Positions 13,901 to 26,144 of a stretch of DNA of 64,000 bases are shown here, in pieces. Below the pieces are notes generated by a model. The model saw nothing but the letters and a program-made list of their open reading frames with translations. It made no database searches and was not told the origin of the DNA. Made by a program: the position numbers and the translations under genes. The stretch spans positions 46,575,415 to 46,639,414 of the forward strand of contig OX359249.1 in assembly GCA_947179485.1 (NCBI GenBank). The letters are read 5' to 3'. The stretch comes from Allacma fusca (lineage: Eukaryota; Arthropoda; Collembola; Symphypleona; Sminthuridae). How positions within the stretch are numbered: position 1 is the first letter of the stretch; each line of letters opens with the position of its first letter.

Positions 13901-16900
13901 CTCTTGATCGCAGGGTTGGATGTATGCGTTTGTTGACATTACAAAGCTGGCTTTTCAAACTGTAATAATAATGAGCGTTTTCTGTTGGTTGCTTGAACAT
14001 ACAACTTTGAAGAGTAGACATTTTAAGTGCTGGTATTTTCGATGGAAATTACAGAAGCTGGTATAAACCGAATTCTTTAAAATTAAGAAAAAAGGTACGG
14101 AGGAAGAAATACATGGTTGGAATAAACATAGTTACATAGTAATAATTGATTAATTTGGGGCTAAATTATTCCGTGATTACGATCTCATGTTTTTAATGTG
14201 ATACGGGTGTTGGGCCAGTTACATTGAATGCAGTAACTAGTCGACATTCCTTGAAGATAGTTAATCAGGAATTTATACTATTCGCGAAGTGGCTTTCAAA
14301 GGTTGAACTATGTTTCTTGTTTGTGAATTTTAAAGGTCATGTAAGGACGTACGTATGACAATGAGATTTTAAAGTAGACCTTAAGAATATGTTGACGGCA
14401 TAATAGCTGCTGTGCACTTTGTTGAAATTGATTTTAAATACGTACAGAAGGATATACATACGGGGGGATCTATGATATGTAGGTATGCACGTATGGGTAA
14501 GAAACGTGGAACAATCGTAAAAATAGATCTTAACGACAAGAGTTAAAAACATGGTGTATTTTAAACTGATATACCTTGATACTATTGTATAATAAAGCAC
14601 CTTCCTTCCGACTTCATTTGTATCAATGATCTCAAGTGTAAAATTCGATACGCTGAGGAATTATGCATTACGTTTAAGCACAAAATCTTGGTGGTGCTTA
14701 AGATACAAATCGTGACGTTATAGTGTCTCTTTATAGTACTAGTTTAGCAGCAACCTTGGCATGTTAAATCATAATTTCACAAAGAATGATTTAATGTGGT
14801 TTTATTGTAAGCATAACCCCAGTACATGAGTTAGTTACTCTCTGGGAATTTCGTACCTACACAGTAGGTAAGTATGTATAGAGACGGACAAAGTCATTAG
14901 GATAGTACGTAGTAAGATTGTTCATGGTATGAATATTTACCAGAAGTTTGTCATCTATGTACGTGAAGATTCAAGTTTTGTCGTGTCGTCCTTTGCGGGA
15001 CACTTCACTGTAAGACAATCTGTAAAATTTGGTGTGGTCATGTCCACTGATAATGGGATGTACATATACCAACTACCAACGGAATAGTTTTCGCATGCAA
15101 ACTAATTTGAGCCGTTTTTGTTTACATCTGCATATGACAGAACTAATACTAACTGCGTCTGTATATTTGTTTACTTATGGTTGGTTGTTGTACCATAACG
15201 GATTGAAATCCATCCTCAAACTAACATTAATGCAGGACTGGTTTCATATGTGAAAATGTTAGGTGTGATGTTTCTATGAAAGAGAATTTTCCACTCGTAC
15301 AATAATTCTTTTCTACTCAATGCAGCAGTTAAGTCAAGCATGACAAATGTGTTTTTATAGTATTTCTGCACAAAATTTTAAGAGCATTGCGTTCAGCGTC
15401 AGGGGTAATGAACGTATGATGAACCGCCAAATGAAGTAAATTAGACTCCACATTATATTTGAATTGAATGCTTTGTTAATGTTTTACGGCGAGATAGATT
15501 TTAAAATCTTTACGTTACCTTAATTCTAAAATCCGTGTATAGGCTTTATGTCCTTACACTACGTACAATTGAGTATCTGTCTGTATTAAATTGTACCAAA
15601 CACAGAGCTTGAAGCTCAGGAGGCAGGAGGCTATTGTACGGTGGGCTGTATTTCCGCAAGGTTGGACTCAATTCATAATAACGAAGAGCTTGTGAGCTCG
15701 TGAGTATGGGTACTCCATAAATAGGAAGATAGGAACCATACTGCTCTCGTACAAATGTAGAAATATATGTATGTAAAGAACTTGTCTTGAATCCACACCT
15801 GTACTGTGATAGTTGTTGTACATGTTCAAATTAAGCAGTCACATTACAACTACATCATGTAAGCCGTACAGAGGAAGTGAGTCTTGTTCGTAAAACCCCT
15901 CGGCAAGGTAGCAGCAAATATTGTAATATTATATGGTATTGGATAGAAGTGTTGAGTCATTTATTGTATGGAGTTATAAACCACGGCCATTCCTGCTGCT
16001 CAGAGCTCAGATCATCATACTTATAACTTGTGAGTTAGCGTCTGATCCCCTTTGGACGGACAGAAGTCCCCAGAGCATCTCTTTGTGGCTACATAAGCAT
16101 ACAAGGATTCGATTGTTATGTTGCAAGGGACCCAAAATAAACAATTATCTACAAAGCTTACTTATTGTTAGTATAACATCAAGACGAAGTTACGTACAGC
16201 AAAATCGAAAGTCTCTTTTGAGTATCATTTTATCATCCGTCCTCGTAGTTTCAGAATCACTGGAAAGTTATTACCATTTACCATGCAGATAATCCTCACT
16301 GTTTTCTCAGTTTGTTAGCTTAGAGTTTGTACGTGATAGACTAAAGCATTTACTTAGTTTGTTGGTTTTTCCTCTGTCTAGCTTACAGTGATATCTCTCT
16401 GTGTTATTATGTGCTGCACAGGAACAGAATTTTTCCCATTCCCATTATGACTCCATCAAGTGAGAGTATTCGCTTAAATCGCACAATTTGCAGAGCACGG
16501 AATTCACAAACGGGAGGTAGCTGATAAATTGTTTCTTTAAAGTGATTCTTGATTCTTCGCAATTGTGAAGTCTATTTCTTTATAAATAATACATATTATT
16601 GTGGGATTTCAATCCTTTTGATTGAATTCGTGATGAAAAATATTGTGTGAATAATTACTACCACAGAAGTTTAAGCTGTGCATTCCTGACCTGAAATAAA
16701 TAACCATAGGACAAGAAGCCTCAGTATTAGCATGAGGATTACAGTAAAATTCTAAAATTAATATTGAATCATGGAAGAGTAAGAGCTGTTATTTCAATCA
16801 GTAAGATTTGCATTTGATTCTGGCACATTGGAATATTACAATTTTAAAAAGTTGTACAGTAAATATTGAATCCAAAGACCTCGTAAAATTGAATGAGTTC

Positions 16901-19408
16901 GTTGAAAATCTCCCTTTTTGTCCGACAGTTGACGTCTGTACATATGGTGGGGAATTTTCGGTCAAAATCTTTTTTCCGTCAGGCCTATAATAAAAATTTT
17001 TGGCAAAACTATCACTTTTCCCTTGACGTCATCAATTTTAATTTGTAGATGTGTAGAAAATAAGTAAAATCGTTGGATCCGGTATTAGGAATGTACCTAT
17101 AACAATCCACCTGTACTATGTCGAAGCGTCAAATAGAACGCAACGACATGTTTCCTTTAGATATGTTAAGTTACGATGGGAGTTAGTTGAAGGTCATTCG
17201 TAACATATTATTTTCAGTCTGGCATGACCTCCTTGAATATCACTGGTTTTTTTGAACGCATTCTTACTACTGGTTTAACGAGGAAACGCAGTATGCACAT
17301 TTTTAGTTCGTAGGAACGTATTTGTACAAATCCGTGACATTACTGATTCTGTGAGAATAACGTGCAATAAATATTAATTTAAGTGTGAATTCTTGTTAAT
17401 AACCCGAGTATCAGTTCTTCAACCTTTCAAGGCTTTATACTCTGAGTGGATTTTTACATTGACTGTTAACTTGGAGTTCACATTTCCTCCAGTAGTTTCT
17501 ACTAATTGTTGTGCTGTCAAAGTGTATTCACGTATTTCTTAAATTGCATTGTTTCCTGACATAGCCAGGCAAGCCCATCTTCATCATTTTGAAAACTTTC
17601 TTTTGTGCAAAACGAATTGCTTCTTTAGAAATTTAGTATTGAGGCAAAAATCATGCTCTATATTGCGTTACTCCGTTGTTATCAATTACACGTTACTCAA
17701 GTAATACGAAAGTATATGTATTTTACTATAAAATAAACTTTTGTTGGCTTGACATGTATTGTTTTATTATTGCAGTTATGTACGTATAAGTCTATACATA
17801 CTTCAATGTACATTAGATAAAAATGCGCCAATGGCTGACTGTATAAACAAAGATCTAAAATATTTTTGTGTTAGTGTTACTCACTCAGAAGGATTGAGGG
17901 TTGAGCATTCGCAATAAAATTTTTCGTGAGTCATTTAAATTATATTGAGCTAGATTCAAATTATTCAGCATTATTTCTGATTCTGAAGTCAAAGATTCAA
18001 CTAGTACAGGGTAGTATGTTCTTGAGAGCAAATGGTTCAAAGAAATAATAAAGGGATTTATTGGTGGTTTATCTATCTACTCACAGGGAAGAGACACGAT
18101 TTTATGGTGAAGATCTGTGGCAGGACTAGGTCAAAGACATAATAAGGTGTCGTATTATACGATTTACTCCCAACACTAATTCCATTTGAGAAGTTTGTTC
18201 TCTTTATTGAGGTGAGGAATAAATAGACACAAGTGCATAGTTCATGTGGTAGGCAAACAGTAAACATGTGTGATTCAATTTCCGTGGTGTACAAAGTACT
18301 TGTCTTGATTTTCGTGCTGAAGTAAATCTGCCTGTGTAGCATTTCAGTAGTGTTCATGTCATTAGGGTAGTTCCTTGGGATGAAGTCATGTCAGGCATAC
18401 ACAAAGGGATTGTTTGAGCACAACTTTTGTGGTGCGGCTTTAGAAAGATATGTTTGGTAGTGGACAAATATGAGTACGTTTTTATTTTGTGTTCATAACA
18501 TAGACTTTATCAGTCAGGAAGCTACATTTGTCAGTATTTCTGTGAAGGGTATATGCAAGTAGTGTGAGTCAATTGACGTAATTACTTGAGAAGAAGGCAA
18601 GCATAGGGATGAAGTGAGAATTGTGAAGTTACTTGAATGCAGAGGTATATAAACTAACAAACAGGATTCCTCTTAAATCATAGTGTACAGAAAGTGTATG
18701 CTCACTCGAAACTGTAAAATACATACGAAAGATTTTGAAGGAGTAACGCTAAACCCGAAACGAAATGACTCATTCGAGTATTATTTATGCTTTATTCAGT
18801 AGTAGGTACTATGTATATACACGTAATCGTATGATACTTACGCAGGGTACAGATTATGTATATGGTCGGTACTGAAGTGTAATGCCTCCTCGTGTTTTTC
18901 ACCCACATTTTGTGTATTTGTCTCTGTTTCAGGAAGAATATAATTACTCATCTTGGATCCGTTGTCAAAGTCTTTCCTTCCTCCTGCGTGTGTCAATTCT
19001 GAGATTTTAATCTTGAGTCTCAATGTTGGAGTACGCGTTATAGTAGTAGCTGCCAGTTCAAGGTATGTATGACGGAAATTATTTTCGTGTAGAATTAATT
19101 TTTGTGCAGAAATATATATGTATATACATAATATTGGAATTTAGTTCCTCTGTTTCTTTTTTAACTGGATTTACACAGTGCATGCATTTGTTGATATTTT
19201 AATGTTGAAGGTCTTGGAACTTCTGCAGTGAAATAAAAGATTTTTTTTTGTGCACGCATTTGCAGCATCGCTGCATATCATGCAGATGATATCACATGTT
19301 AAGTGATATTGTATGTTTGTCTTATTGTGATACAGTAGTTATTATCAGGATGTAATCTTAAGAATGTCGGGTTGTTGAATAACTGATGTGTTTGTTTTAT
19401 CATTCCAG
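7947..19408. other. 11.5 kb without a recognised gene
   Basis: This lies between the dipeptidase start codon and the first tetraspanin coding exon, and should contain the promoters and 5' UTR exons of both divergent genes. I could not place them. A locally GC-richer patch near 12190-12310 has possible donors but no supporting homology. A short phrase around 11749-11795 recurs imperfectly at 16434-16485 (TTCCCATTCC then TATGACTCC then TATTCG), suggesting a dispersed repeat fragment. Open frames here do not resemble any family I know. Confidence 0.4.
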
Positions 19409-21410
19409 GGCATTAATACACCAAGGGACTTCTGTTCTTCCGTTCACTCATCCAGTTTTAGAACATAGTTTAAAATGCGGGAGCAACCTAGGCGTATGGA
19501 GCGAATGGTTCCTGTGCAGTATGAGTACCGACCACATCGACCCCGAGGGGTTAATTTTATTAGCCCATGTCTAAAATATACCATGTTCTTTTTTAACTTC
19601 ATATTTTGGGTACGTCACTGTAAACAGTTACGAATTAATATTCAAACGTTAATATTACAAAACAAAGATGTTTAATTTGTGATTGTAGTATATCTTGGGT
19701 AGCATGCTGAAGAAAAGAGTTCATTCATTTATATTTTGTATTTCAGTTGGTCGGTGGAGCATTAATCGGGATCGGATTGTACGCACTCGTGGACCAGTTT
19801 CAATCAGGCGAGGGACTCAGAGTGAATGAAGTGGCTGACGTTCTTTTTAATGTTGGTCTTATTATTGCCATAATTGGCGCAGTGATTTTTTTCGTAAGTT
19901 TTTTCGGGTGTATAGGCGCACTTCGGGAAAATTGTGTACTTTTAAAGGCGGTAAGAACATCCTCTCGATATTTCTTTCATTAATAGTTGGTCAGCAAATG
20001 TTCGTATTTCTGATTTTGATACTTCATTCTCTACATATGCTCATTTTATTGGTTCCAGTACTCTGTGGCTCTGCTTATATTTTTCTTACTCGAGCTAGCA
20101 GTTGCCACTCTATGTTTTGTGTACCCAAATCGTGTGGAGGGAATTATATCGAATTATCTAACTGACAATGTAATTCAGAAATACAGAGAAGATCCAGATC
20201 TTCAGAACTTAATAGACTTCGTTCAGCAAGAAGTAAGTTTTATAAATTCATAAATAGATCTTGACTTCACAGTCTTTTTCCCAGTAGTATTTCCTGTACA
20301 TGATATTGACATAACCTTGTTAATTGAGGAGTTGTGAATATACTATGTGGATTTTATTTTTTCAGTTTCATTGCTGTGGGCTCAGCTCTAGAAGTTACGA
20401 AGACTGGTCCAAAAATGAATACTTTAATTGCACTAGTCCTGAACTGAATCAGAGCGTAGAGAGATGTGGCGTGCCTTATTCCTGTTGTAAAAATGCCACT
20501 GATATGTCCGTAAGTTCCGAAATTAATTGTTTTATAATTACTAATGTTAAATTGTTTACAGGGTTTGATTTTATACAAAATGCCAGTAACAAAAACGGAT
20601 GTACGGATATGCTTTGTTAGTATGGTCCAACAGGCAGTAGAGATATTTGAAAAACATTTTCATAAAAATGTTTTACTTTAATTCGTTTGTAGCTATGATA
20701 AATACTTTTTGTTATCAAATTTTCCTTGTTTACATTGCTGTGCAACTATTTTTATACAGCAGAGAGAGGAGAATATATGTGGAGCCTAACATTAAGTCAT
20801 TTTAATATTTTTACTCTATTTTCAGAGTGGACTTATTAATATCATGTGCGGTTATGGTGTTCAAGGGGATGTAAGTTGAATTAATTCAGTAATCATTCAA
20901 TATTAAATGAAAATTTACTACACTTGATTTTAGGTAAATGCAAAAAAAATTTTTCGTTCTTAGATGTACATATATGCAAAAGTAAGTAGTTTATAATGTT
21001 CTTTTCAGGGGAAACCTTCGAAGGAATTACTTCCACAGAGTAAGGGGTCTGCTTCACTTCATAATGATGCCAATCCAAAGGAAAAAGTGTGGACGCAGGG
21101 TTGTATAGATGCATTAAAATCGTGGATAAATCGGAATCTCTATATAGTTGCAAGTTCCACTCTCGGCATAGCGCTCATGCAGGTAAATATTCAATGCCGT
21201 TGAAACTAAAAGATGCCTGCATATTCCGCATGGCCAAAACTTACGTCTCTATGAAGCTCATTAGGGTACATGTTGGTTCAGGTTGAATTAAATTAGTTCA
21301 ATAGCTAAGCACAAGAAAACTCACATAGCATGTATATTTTTTTCTAGCTATTTGTGATGTACTTAGCCAAATCTCTGGAGGGTCAGATCGAACTGCAAAA
21401 GTCAACATGA
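19409..21410 (+). CDS. TspanC8-type tetraspanin, TSPAN33-like
   Basis: A four-pass membrane protein of the tetraspanin family; members of the TspanC8 group bind ADAM10 and control its exit from the ER and its targeting. Coding exons are 19475-19609, 19747-19950, 20059-20232, 20366-20509, 20826-20870, 21009-21182 and 21348-21410, all GT-AG and in phase, giving 312 codons. The first listed exon probably starts at 19409 after TTCCAG, so 19409-19474 is 5' UTR and the first UTR exon lies upstream. The ATG at 19475 gives an N-terminal tail of about 31 residues. Membrane segments lie at about 32-60, 75-100, 114-136 and 278-300. The large loop has eight cysteines (174, 175, 193, 205, 211, 212, 227, 266) with FHCCG and YSCC motifs, and the DWSKNEYFNC segment resembles TSPAN33. 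The loop between Cys227 and Cys266 is lengthened by a polar insert (GKPSKELLPQSKGSASLHND). TSPAN5/14 subtype is possible but less likely. Confidence 0.93.
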
Positions 21411-22250
21411 TCCCAGCCAGGGATGTGATTTACTCCTGTATTCCAATTATATAAACAGCCATTGGCGGATCGAGTCGTTAACCCATCGTAAATGTAATGT
21501 AATGTGAAGAATCGTACTCACTTGATTATCTACAATCTGTCTGAAACTTGCTTTTGCTGTATTAATAATATTAATATATGTTTGTTTAATTTTATTGTAA
21601 CCCAATCATACGTGTATGTTAGTACTTTCTAGCTTTTTGTTGTACAAGATAATTGAAATCAAATATCAAAACAACACAAATTAATGTATACTGCAAAGTA
21701 TTAGAGAAGTTAGTGCGTAATATTTTCCCTGCTCGGGCGGGACCATGATGTTTTATACCCTAATGCTTATATTAATGGAATCCTCTTGGCTCTTATATTA
21801 ATTTTGTATGAAAGTATGCATGTTGAATCAAAAAATTTGTACCATATGAAGTCTGTCAACTTATATTACGAATGTCAAGTTTTTGGGTGCAATTTTATTC
21901 TTGTGTGTGACGAACAATCAAAAAATAACAAGGAGGGTAAAGAGGTTTGGGCGTGCGTCTTCAACGATTTTTCAATCGAGAATTGTATCTTTGCGATCGC
22001 ATCCCGTTATTTATAATTCAGTCGTCTGACTTAGTTATTGCAAGTTTGTTTATATTTTATCAGTTGTTAAAGCATGCAATACTTATGAGTAGACGAGTAA
22101 GTTACACGAGTCTTTATCAATTTAATAGGAAATTAGTAGCAATAACTCTAATGTACTTCAGTTCTATCCTGTTTAATTGTCTTTAGTCGTTCCTATTGAT
22201 TGTATACATGTACTATTGCAATGCAGATCTTTATATTTATTGCCAATAAA
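21411..22250 (+). other. Probable tetraspanin 3' UTR
   Basis: After the TGA at 21408-21410 no further coding exon is seen. The first canonical AATAAA noticed lies at 22245-22250, within GCCAATAAAACACAATTCG. A 3' UTR of about 850 nt ending just after it is plausible but unproven. Two open frames here (21786-22016 and 21947-22186) show no family resemblance. Confidence 0.4.
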
Positions 22251-23600
22251 ACACAATTCGGGAAGCATTCGTTTTTTCAACATGCATCTCCTTTTATTGT
22301 TGTCCGTCCTCTTCCAGTTCTATAAACGATCTTCTAAAATAGTTTTGTTCGATCATACAGAACAAAATTTGGAGTTGAAAATAGCACCCCAATATATGCT
22401 AACTATTAATGTAATACTTCCTGATAAGCGTAAAAATTCATCAACGCTTCCAAATTTTCAGTCAATGTCTGTCTTATGAAGGGAAGCACCATCGGACCTG
22501 CATTGCTCACTGGGCAATATCAAATGCCAGTTCTGAAGTTTCCTTTATCTTTTTTATGTATATTATATATTTATATACACATACATATATTACATATTTC
22601 TTTGTGTCCCTTTTGAACAGAGAACATCTGCCTCACTGTACTTCAAAAACTCTACTACTAGCCAAATCAAACGTTATATATGGTTCGGTAATACATTTGT
22701 CTCCCCACTAGCCAATTGGGACCATGGTAAAAATATACTATTCCCCTATTTTCTACCAAATTTTCAACCAGAATTTTACACATTTGTTTCTTCACATAGC
22801 CCCAAAACTCTAGATTCAACAGTCAAGGAAATGTGACCCAGTCAAGACTTGCTTGGAAAAAATAATTTTACTTAAATTAACATCTTTTGAAAATTCACTC
22901 GTATTCGTAGTAAATGTACCTTTTGAACAAGCACTCACTGAGACCGCTTCATACAAAATACAGGACGCATAAGTGTTAACGAATGTTATAGTGTGAACCA
23001 AGTAAATCATAGCAAAACTCACAAAATAAACAAAACAAATCTTAATTAAAAATCGTATTAGATGTTTATAGCTGGACAAATTTCAAAATGACCAACGTTT
23101 GACCTCATTAAATGTCAGTAGCACGATCTCGTTGGTCCACATTGGCTACAAGCAACAATCCATCACTAGTTGTTTTTCAAAATGAATGCATAATAATAAA
23201 TAGATAGTTCCTTTCTCCCCTAAATCTGCTTGAATGTGACGAAAAAAAAATCCCATTAATATTGTCATTAATAGGACTAAATGAAATTTATTGCATTATC
23301 GAAGTGGGTAATATATAACACAATTGAAATAATTCTTTGTATCAGTTTGACACGTTTCTTGAAAATAGGTTGAGAAATTTAATGGACAGATTAGTCGCAG
23401 GTAAGATTAAATTTCCAAGATAAGAAAATATAAAAATGCGTATGAAAAATATTTCAACGAATTTGCTCAATAATAATGTAAAACTATACTCTTGCACTGC
23501 AATATAAGTTTTTTTTGTGAGAGTACAAAACTAGCTATTTAATACTAATTTATGTCTAATTTTTATTTTTATTATTTGGCTGAACTTTTATGAATTGATT
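22251..23600. other. Intergenic, nothing recognised
   Basis: AT-rich sequence without a recognisable exon, RNA gene or bounded transposon. Poly-A and poly-T runs are frequent. Confidence 0.4.
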
Positions 23601-23622
23601 TTAACTAAAACGAGCACTGCAC

Positions 23623-23641
23623 AGCCAGCAAATTGCTGGCT
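23623..23641. repeat. Perfect hairpin, 9-bp arms
   Basis: AGCCAGCAA and TTGCTGGCT flank a single A. A related AGYCAGYTATTGYTGGCT word recurs at 23908 and 24154 in the duplicated AT-rich repeat that follows, so this may be a third, diverged copy. Confidence 0.6.
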
Positions 23642-23809
23642 TTGCGAGGAAAATGTAAAAAGGGTAGACAGTAAATAACAGTTGTATGCAATAGCTAGCT
23701 GTACAACCCTAGTAAATGTGTAGACTAATGTACGGTAAAACGATTTTTTCATTTAATTTTGCTTTAAATTTTTTAAAATGATTCTCTCTTCTAATTTGAA
23801 AGAGTGAGT

Positions 23810-23837
23810 GGGCCGTCTTGGTTGTGGACGGCTGCCC
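23810..23837. other. GC-rich stem-loop in AT-rich surroundings
   Basis: GGGCCGTC at 23810-23817 can pair with GACGGCTGCCC at 23827-23837, leaving a small loop and a two-base bulge. The local GC content is far above its neighbours, and a further GC-rich stretch (GTCGCCGCCC) follows. No known RNA family is recognised. Confidence 0.35.
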
Positions 23838-23869
23838 GTGAAATGTCGCCGCCCTTGCTTCTGTATAAT

Positions 23870-24210
23870 GCTTTTAATTTTTTTATAATAATTTTCATTA
23901 TTTATTTAGTCAGCTATTGCTGGCTCAGCAAATAAAAAAGCTCGCTTTTTGAATCTCTAATCCGCAAAAAAATTAATAAAAAATTAAAATTAAATTAAAT
24001 TTTTAATAATTTCGATTATTAAGACTTTTTAACATCCTTTTTTCATTTGAGCAACATTATTTTTTTCATTCAAAAAAAAAGAAAAAGTGCACAACAGTAT
24101 AACGCTTTAATATTTTTTTTTAATTTAAAAAAAATAATTTTAATAATTTATTTAGCCAGTTATTGTTGGCTCAGCCAATAAAAAAAGCGCGCGAATATTT
24201 GAATCTTACC
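23870..24210. repeat. Two direct copies of an AT-rich hairpin repeat
   Basis: Copies at roughly 23890-23945 and 24137-24193, about 246 bp apart, share ATTTATTTAG then CAG(C/T)TATTG(C/T)TGGCTCAGC and then AATAAAAAAGC. The core of each is a short hairpin. The intervening sequence is almost pure A/T. The second copy abuts the foldback element at 24243. Confidence 0.6.
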
Positions 24211-24242
24211 ATCACGGACACGGACACGGAGACGGAGACTAT

Positions 24243-24576
24243 CGTCGCTGAAGAGGCAAAATGGACTAAGTGCAATTTCGACTAGAAGCAAAATGGTCTA
24301 CATGCCTTTTTCCTTAAAGGCAAAATGGAATAGTTGCAAGCTTTCCTGAAAGCAAAATGGACTACATGCAGTTTTCACTAAAAGCAAAATGGTCTACATG
24401 CGTGTATACTTTCATAATGTATGTAGACCATTTTGCTTTTAGACGAAATTGTACTTATTCCATTTTGCTTTTAAAACTTGATGCATCTATTCCATTTTGC
24501 ATTTAGTAAAACTGCATGTAGACCATTTTGATTTTAATCGAAATTGCACTTAGTCCATTTTGCCTCTTCAGCGACG
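24243..24576. mobile_element. 334 bp foldback element with tandem units in each arm
   Basis: The two ends are inverted copies beginning CGTCGCTGAAGAGGCAAAAT, and the flanks carry a 4-bp duplication CTAT (24239-24242 and 24577-24580). Each arm (about 24243-24402 and 24418-24576) is itself five tandem units of about 31-32 bp built on CAAAATGGNNTANNTGC, so the element folds into one long imperfect hairpin with a small loop near 24403-24417. There is no coding capacity. The organisation resembles foldback-type DNA transposons, whose arms carry internal tandem repeats. The superfamily cannot be assigned from a 4-bp duplication alone. Confidence 0.85.
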
Positions 24577-24862
24577 CTATCCACTCTTTCAACTTAGAAG
24601 AGAGGATAAGCTAGAGTTAAAAATAAAATATAAATGTAACTACAACTTGACTACTCGCTACAGTTTATTTTTAGTTTTGCTAAATTCAGCTGTCAATACA
24701 CTTTGCTATTTTGCCAATACACACCGACAATATATGTACGTACATATGTATGTGATTGTTAGATGAAGTTTATTATTGAGTGGTACACATACATACATAT
24801 GCATGTTTGGGTGGTAACGATTTATGCATTACAATGTAACTGTATAGGTAGTATAACATGAG

Positions 24863-26136
24863 CAGTGCTGCGATCGGGTCAAGTAATTTCAAAACTTGAC
24901 CATGAACTTGACTTGATCACGAAACTTCAAGTAATGTTCAAGACACAACCTGAACTTGATAACTCGCGTTCGCGTAATTACTTGACTTGCCAAGTTCAAG
25001 TAATCAAGTAACTTTTGTAAGACCCGAACTTGATCAAGTAGTTAAATTTCCAAACTTGACTTGAACTTGACTTGACCATGACTTGAACGCGACTTGAACT
25101 TGATAATTCAAGTTAAGTATCAAAAAAAATTAAACATGGCCACAATAACTTGTCGAACTTGCTGCAGCAAATATTTCGTTCAGACTGAAAACCATTTTAG
25201 AAAACAATTTTATTGCTACTTTTTATTTAAAACCATTCGAGGACAACTTTGAACACATACTGAGTACAGTAAAAGTTCGATATAAGGGACTATATAATTT
25301 ATAAAGGAATTTCCCTTATACAAAACGTCTAAAACATTGTGTAAATGAAAGTTGGGGTCAAACAAATGCATCCCTGATATCGATACATTCCTTATAAGCT
25401 GAGCCCTTATAACGGACTTTCACTGTATATCTTACGAGTTTTACATGGTGTCAAGTTTTATTTAATGTTTTATATGTATATATGTGCATATACCTATTTG
25501 ATCATTACCAGTACTCTTTATTTAAAATTTAATAAACTAGTATTTACTTATTTACAGTATTAAACGCTTTTTGTAAAGAGCCATCCAAGCTCAATTTACA
25601 TATATTGAAATTTATGTACACAAGTTGAAAATAATAATTCTAAGCAACAATATGAATTATCAAGATAATTCTTTCATTTCATGGAGAGGCCGCTGCAGCA
25701 AATAACAATGAGCAACGTCTGGTAAACAAGATCTTTATAAAAAAACGGACTCTGATTTTGAATTTTGTCCTTTGATTAATGGCATGTGCAAACAATATGC
25801 CCTGGACACGACATGAAAGTGGAGTGTGATTTTGAAATTGCTTCCGTCCTGTATGGCATACGCAATCTAAAATTACTTGAACTTGACCATGAAATCTCAA
25901 GTTCATGGTCAAGTTTTTTCTTTCCATTACTTGACCCTGAACTTGACTTGCGATTCAAGTAAATTTCTCTTACTTGTACTTGAACCTGACTTGTCTTAGA
26001 ATGTCATGGTCAAGACGAGTACGTACTTGAACTTGACCCGAAAGATTCAAGTAAAAAAATTGGTCTACTTGAACTTGACCCGAACTTGAACTTGACTTGA
26101 AAACTCAAGTTTTACTTGAACTTGTCCGCAGCACTA
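24863..26136. mobile_element. Non-autonomous hAT element, 1274 bp
   Basis: The ends are inverted, CAGTGCTGCG at the left and CGCAGCACTA at the right (terminal G mutated). They are flanked by an exact 8-bp target duplication AACATGAG (24855-24862 and 26137-26144), the hAT signature. Both ends are packed with subterminal words such as CTTGACTTGAACTTG in both orientations, typical of transposase-binding arrays. No transposase frame is present. A pogo/Tigger-like MITE is inserted inside it. Confidence 0.9.
25267..25435. mobile_element. pogo/Tigger-like MITE nested in the hAT element
   Basis: Left end CAGTAAAAGTTCGATATAAG and the inverted right end CAGTGAAAGTCCGTTATAAG match over about 20 bp, and each end is flanked by TA (25265-25266 and 25436-25437). 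This fits the Tc1-mariner/pogo class with TA target duplication. At 169 bp it has no coding capacity. It lies wholly inside the hAT element and so inserted after it. Confidence 0.75.
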
Positions 26137-26144
26137 AACATGAG

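Noticed and set aside
21452-21475. CATTGGCGGATCGAG as a hAT terminal repeat (similar phrases near 2589 and 17824)
   Set aside because: No inverted partner or target duplication was found nearby.
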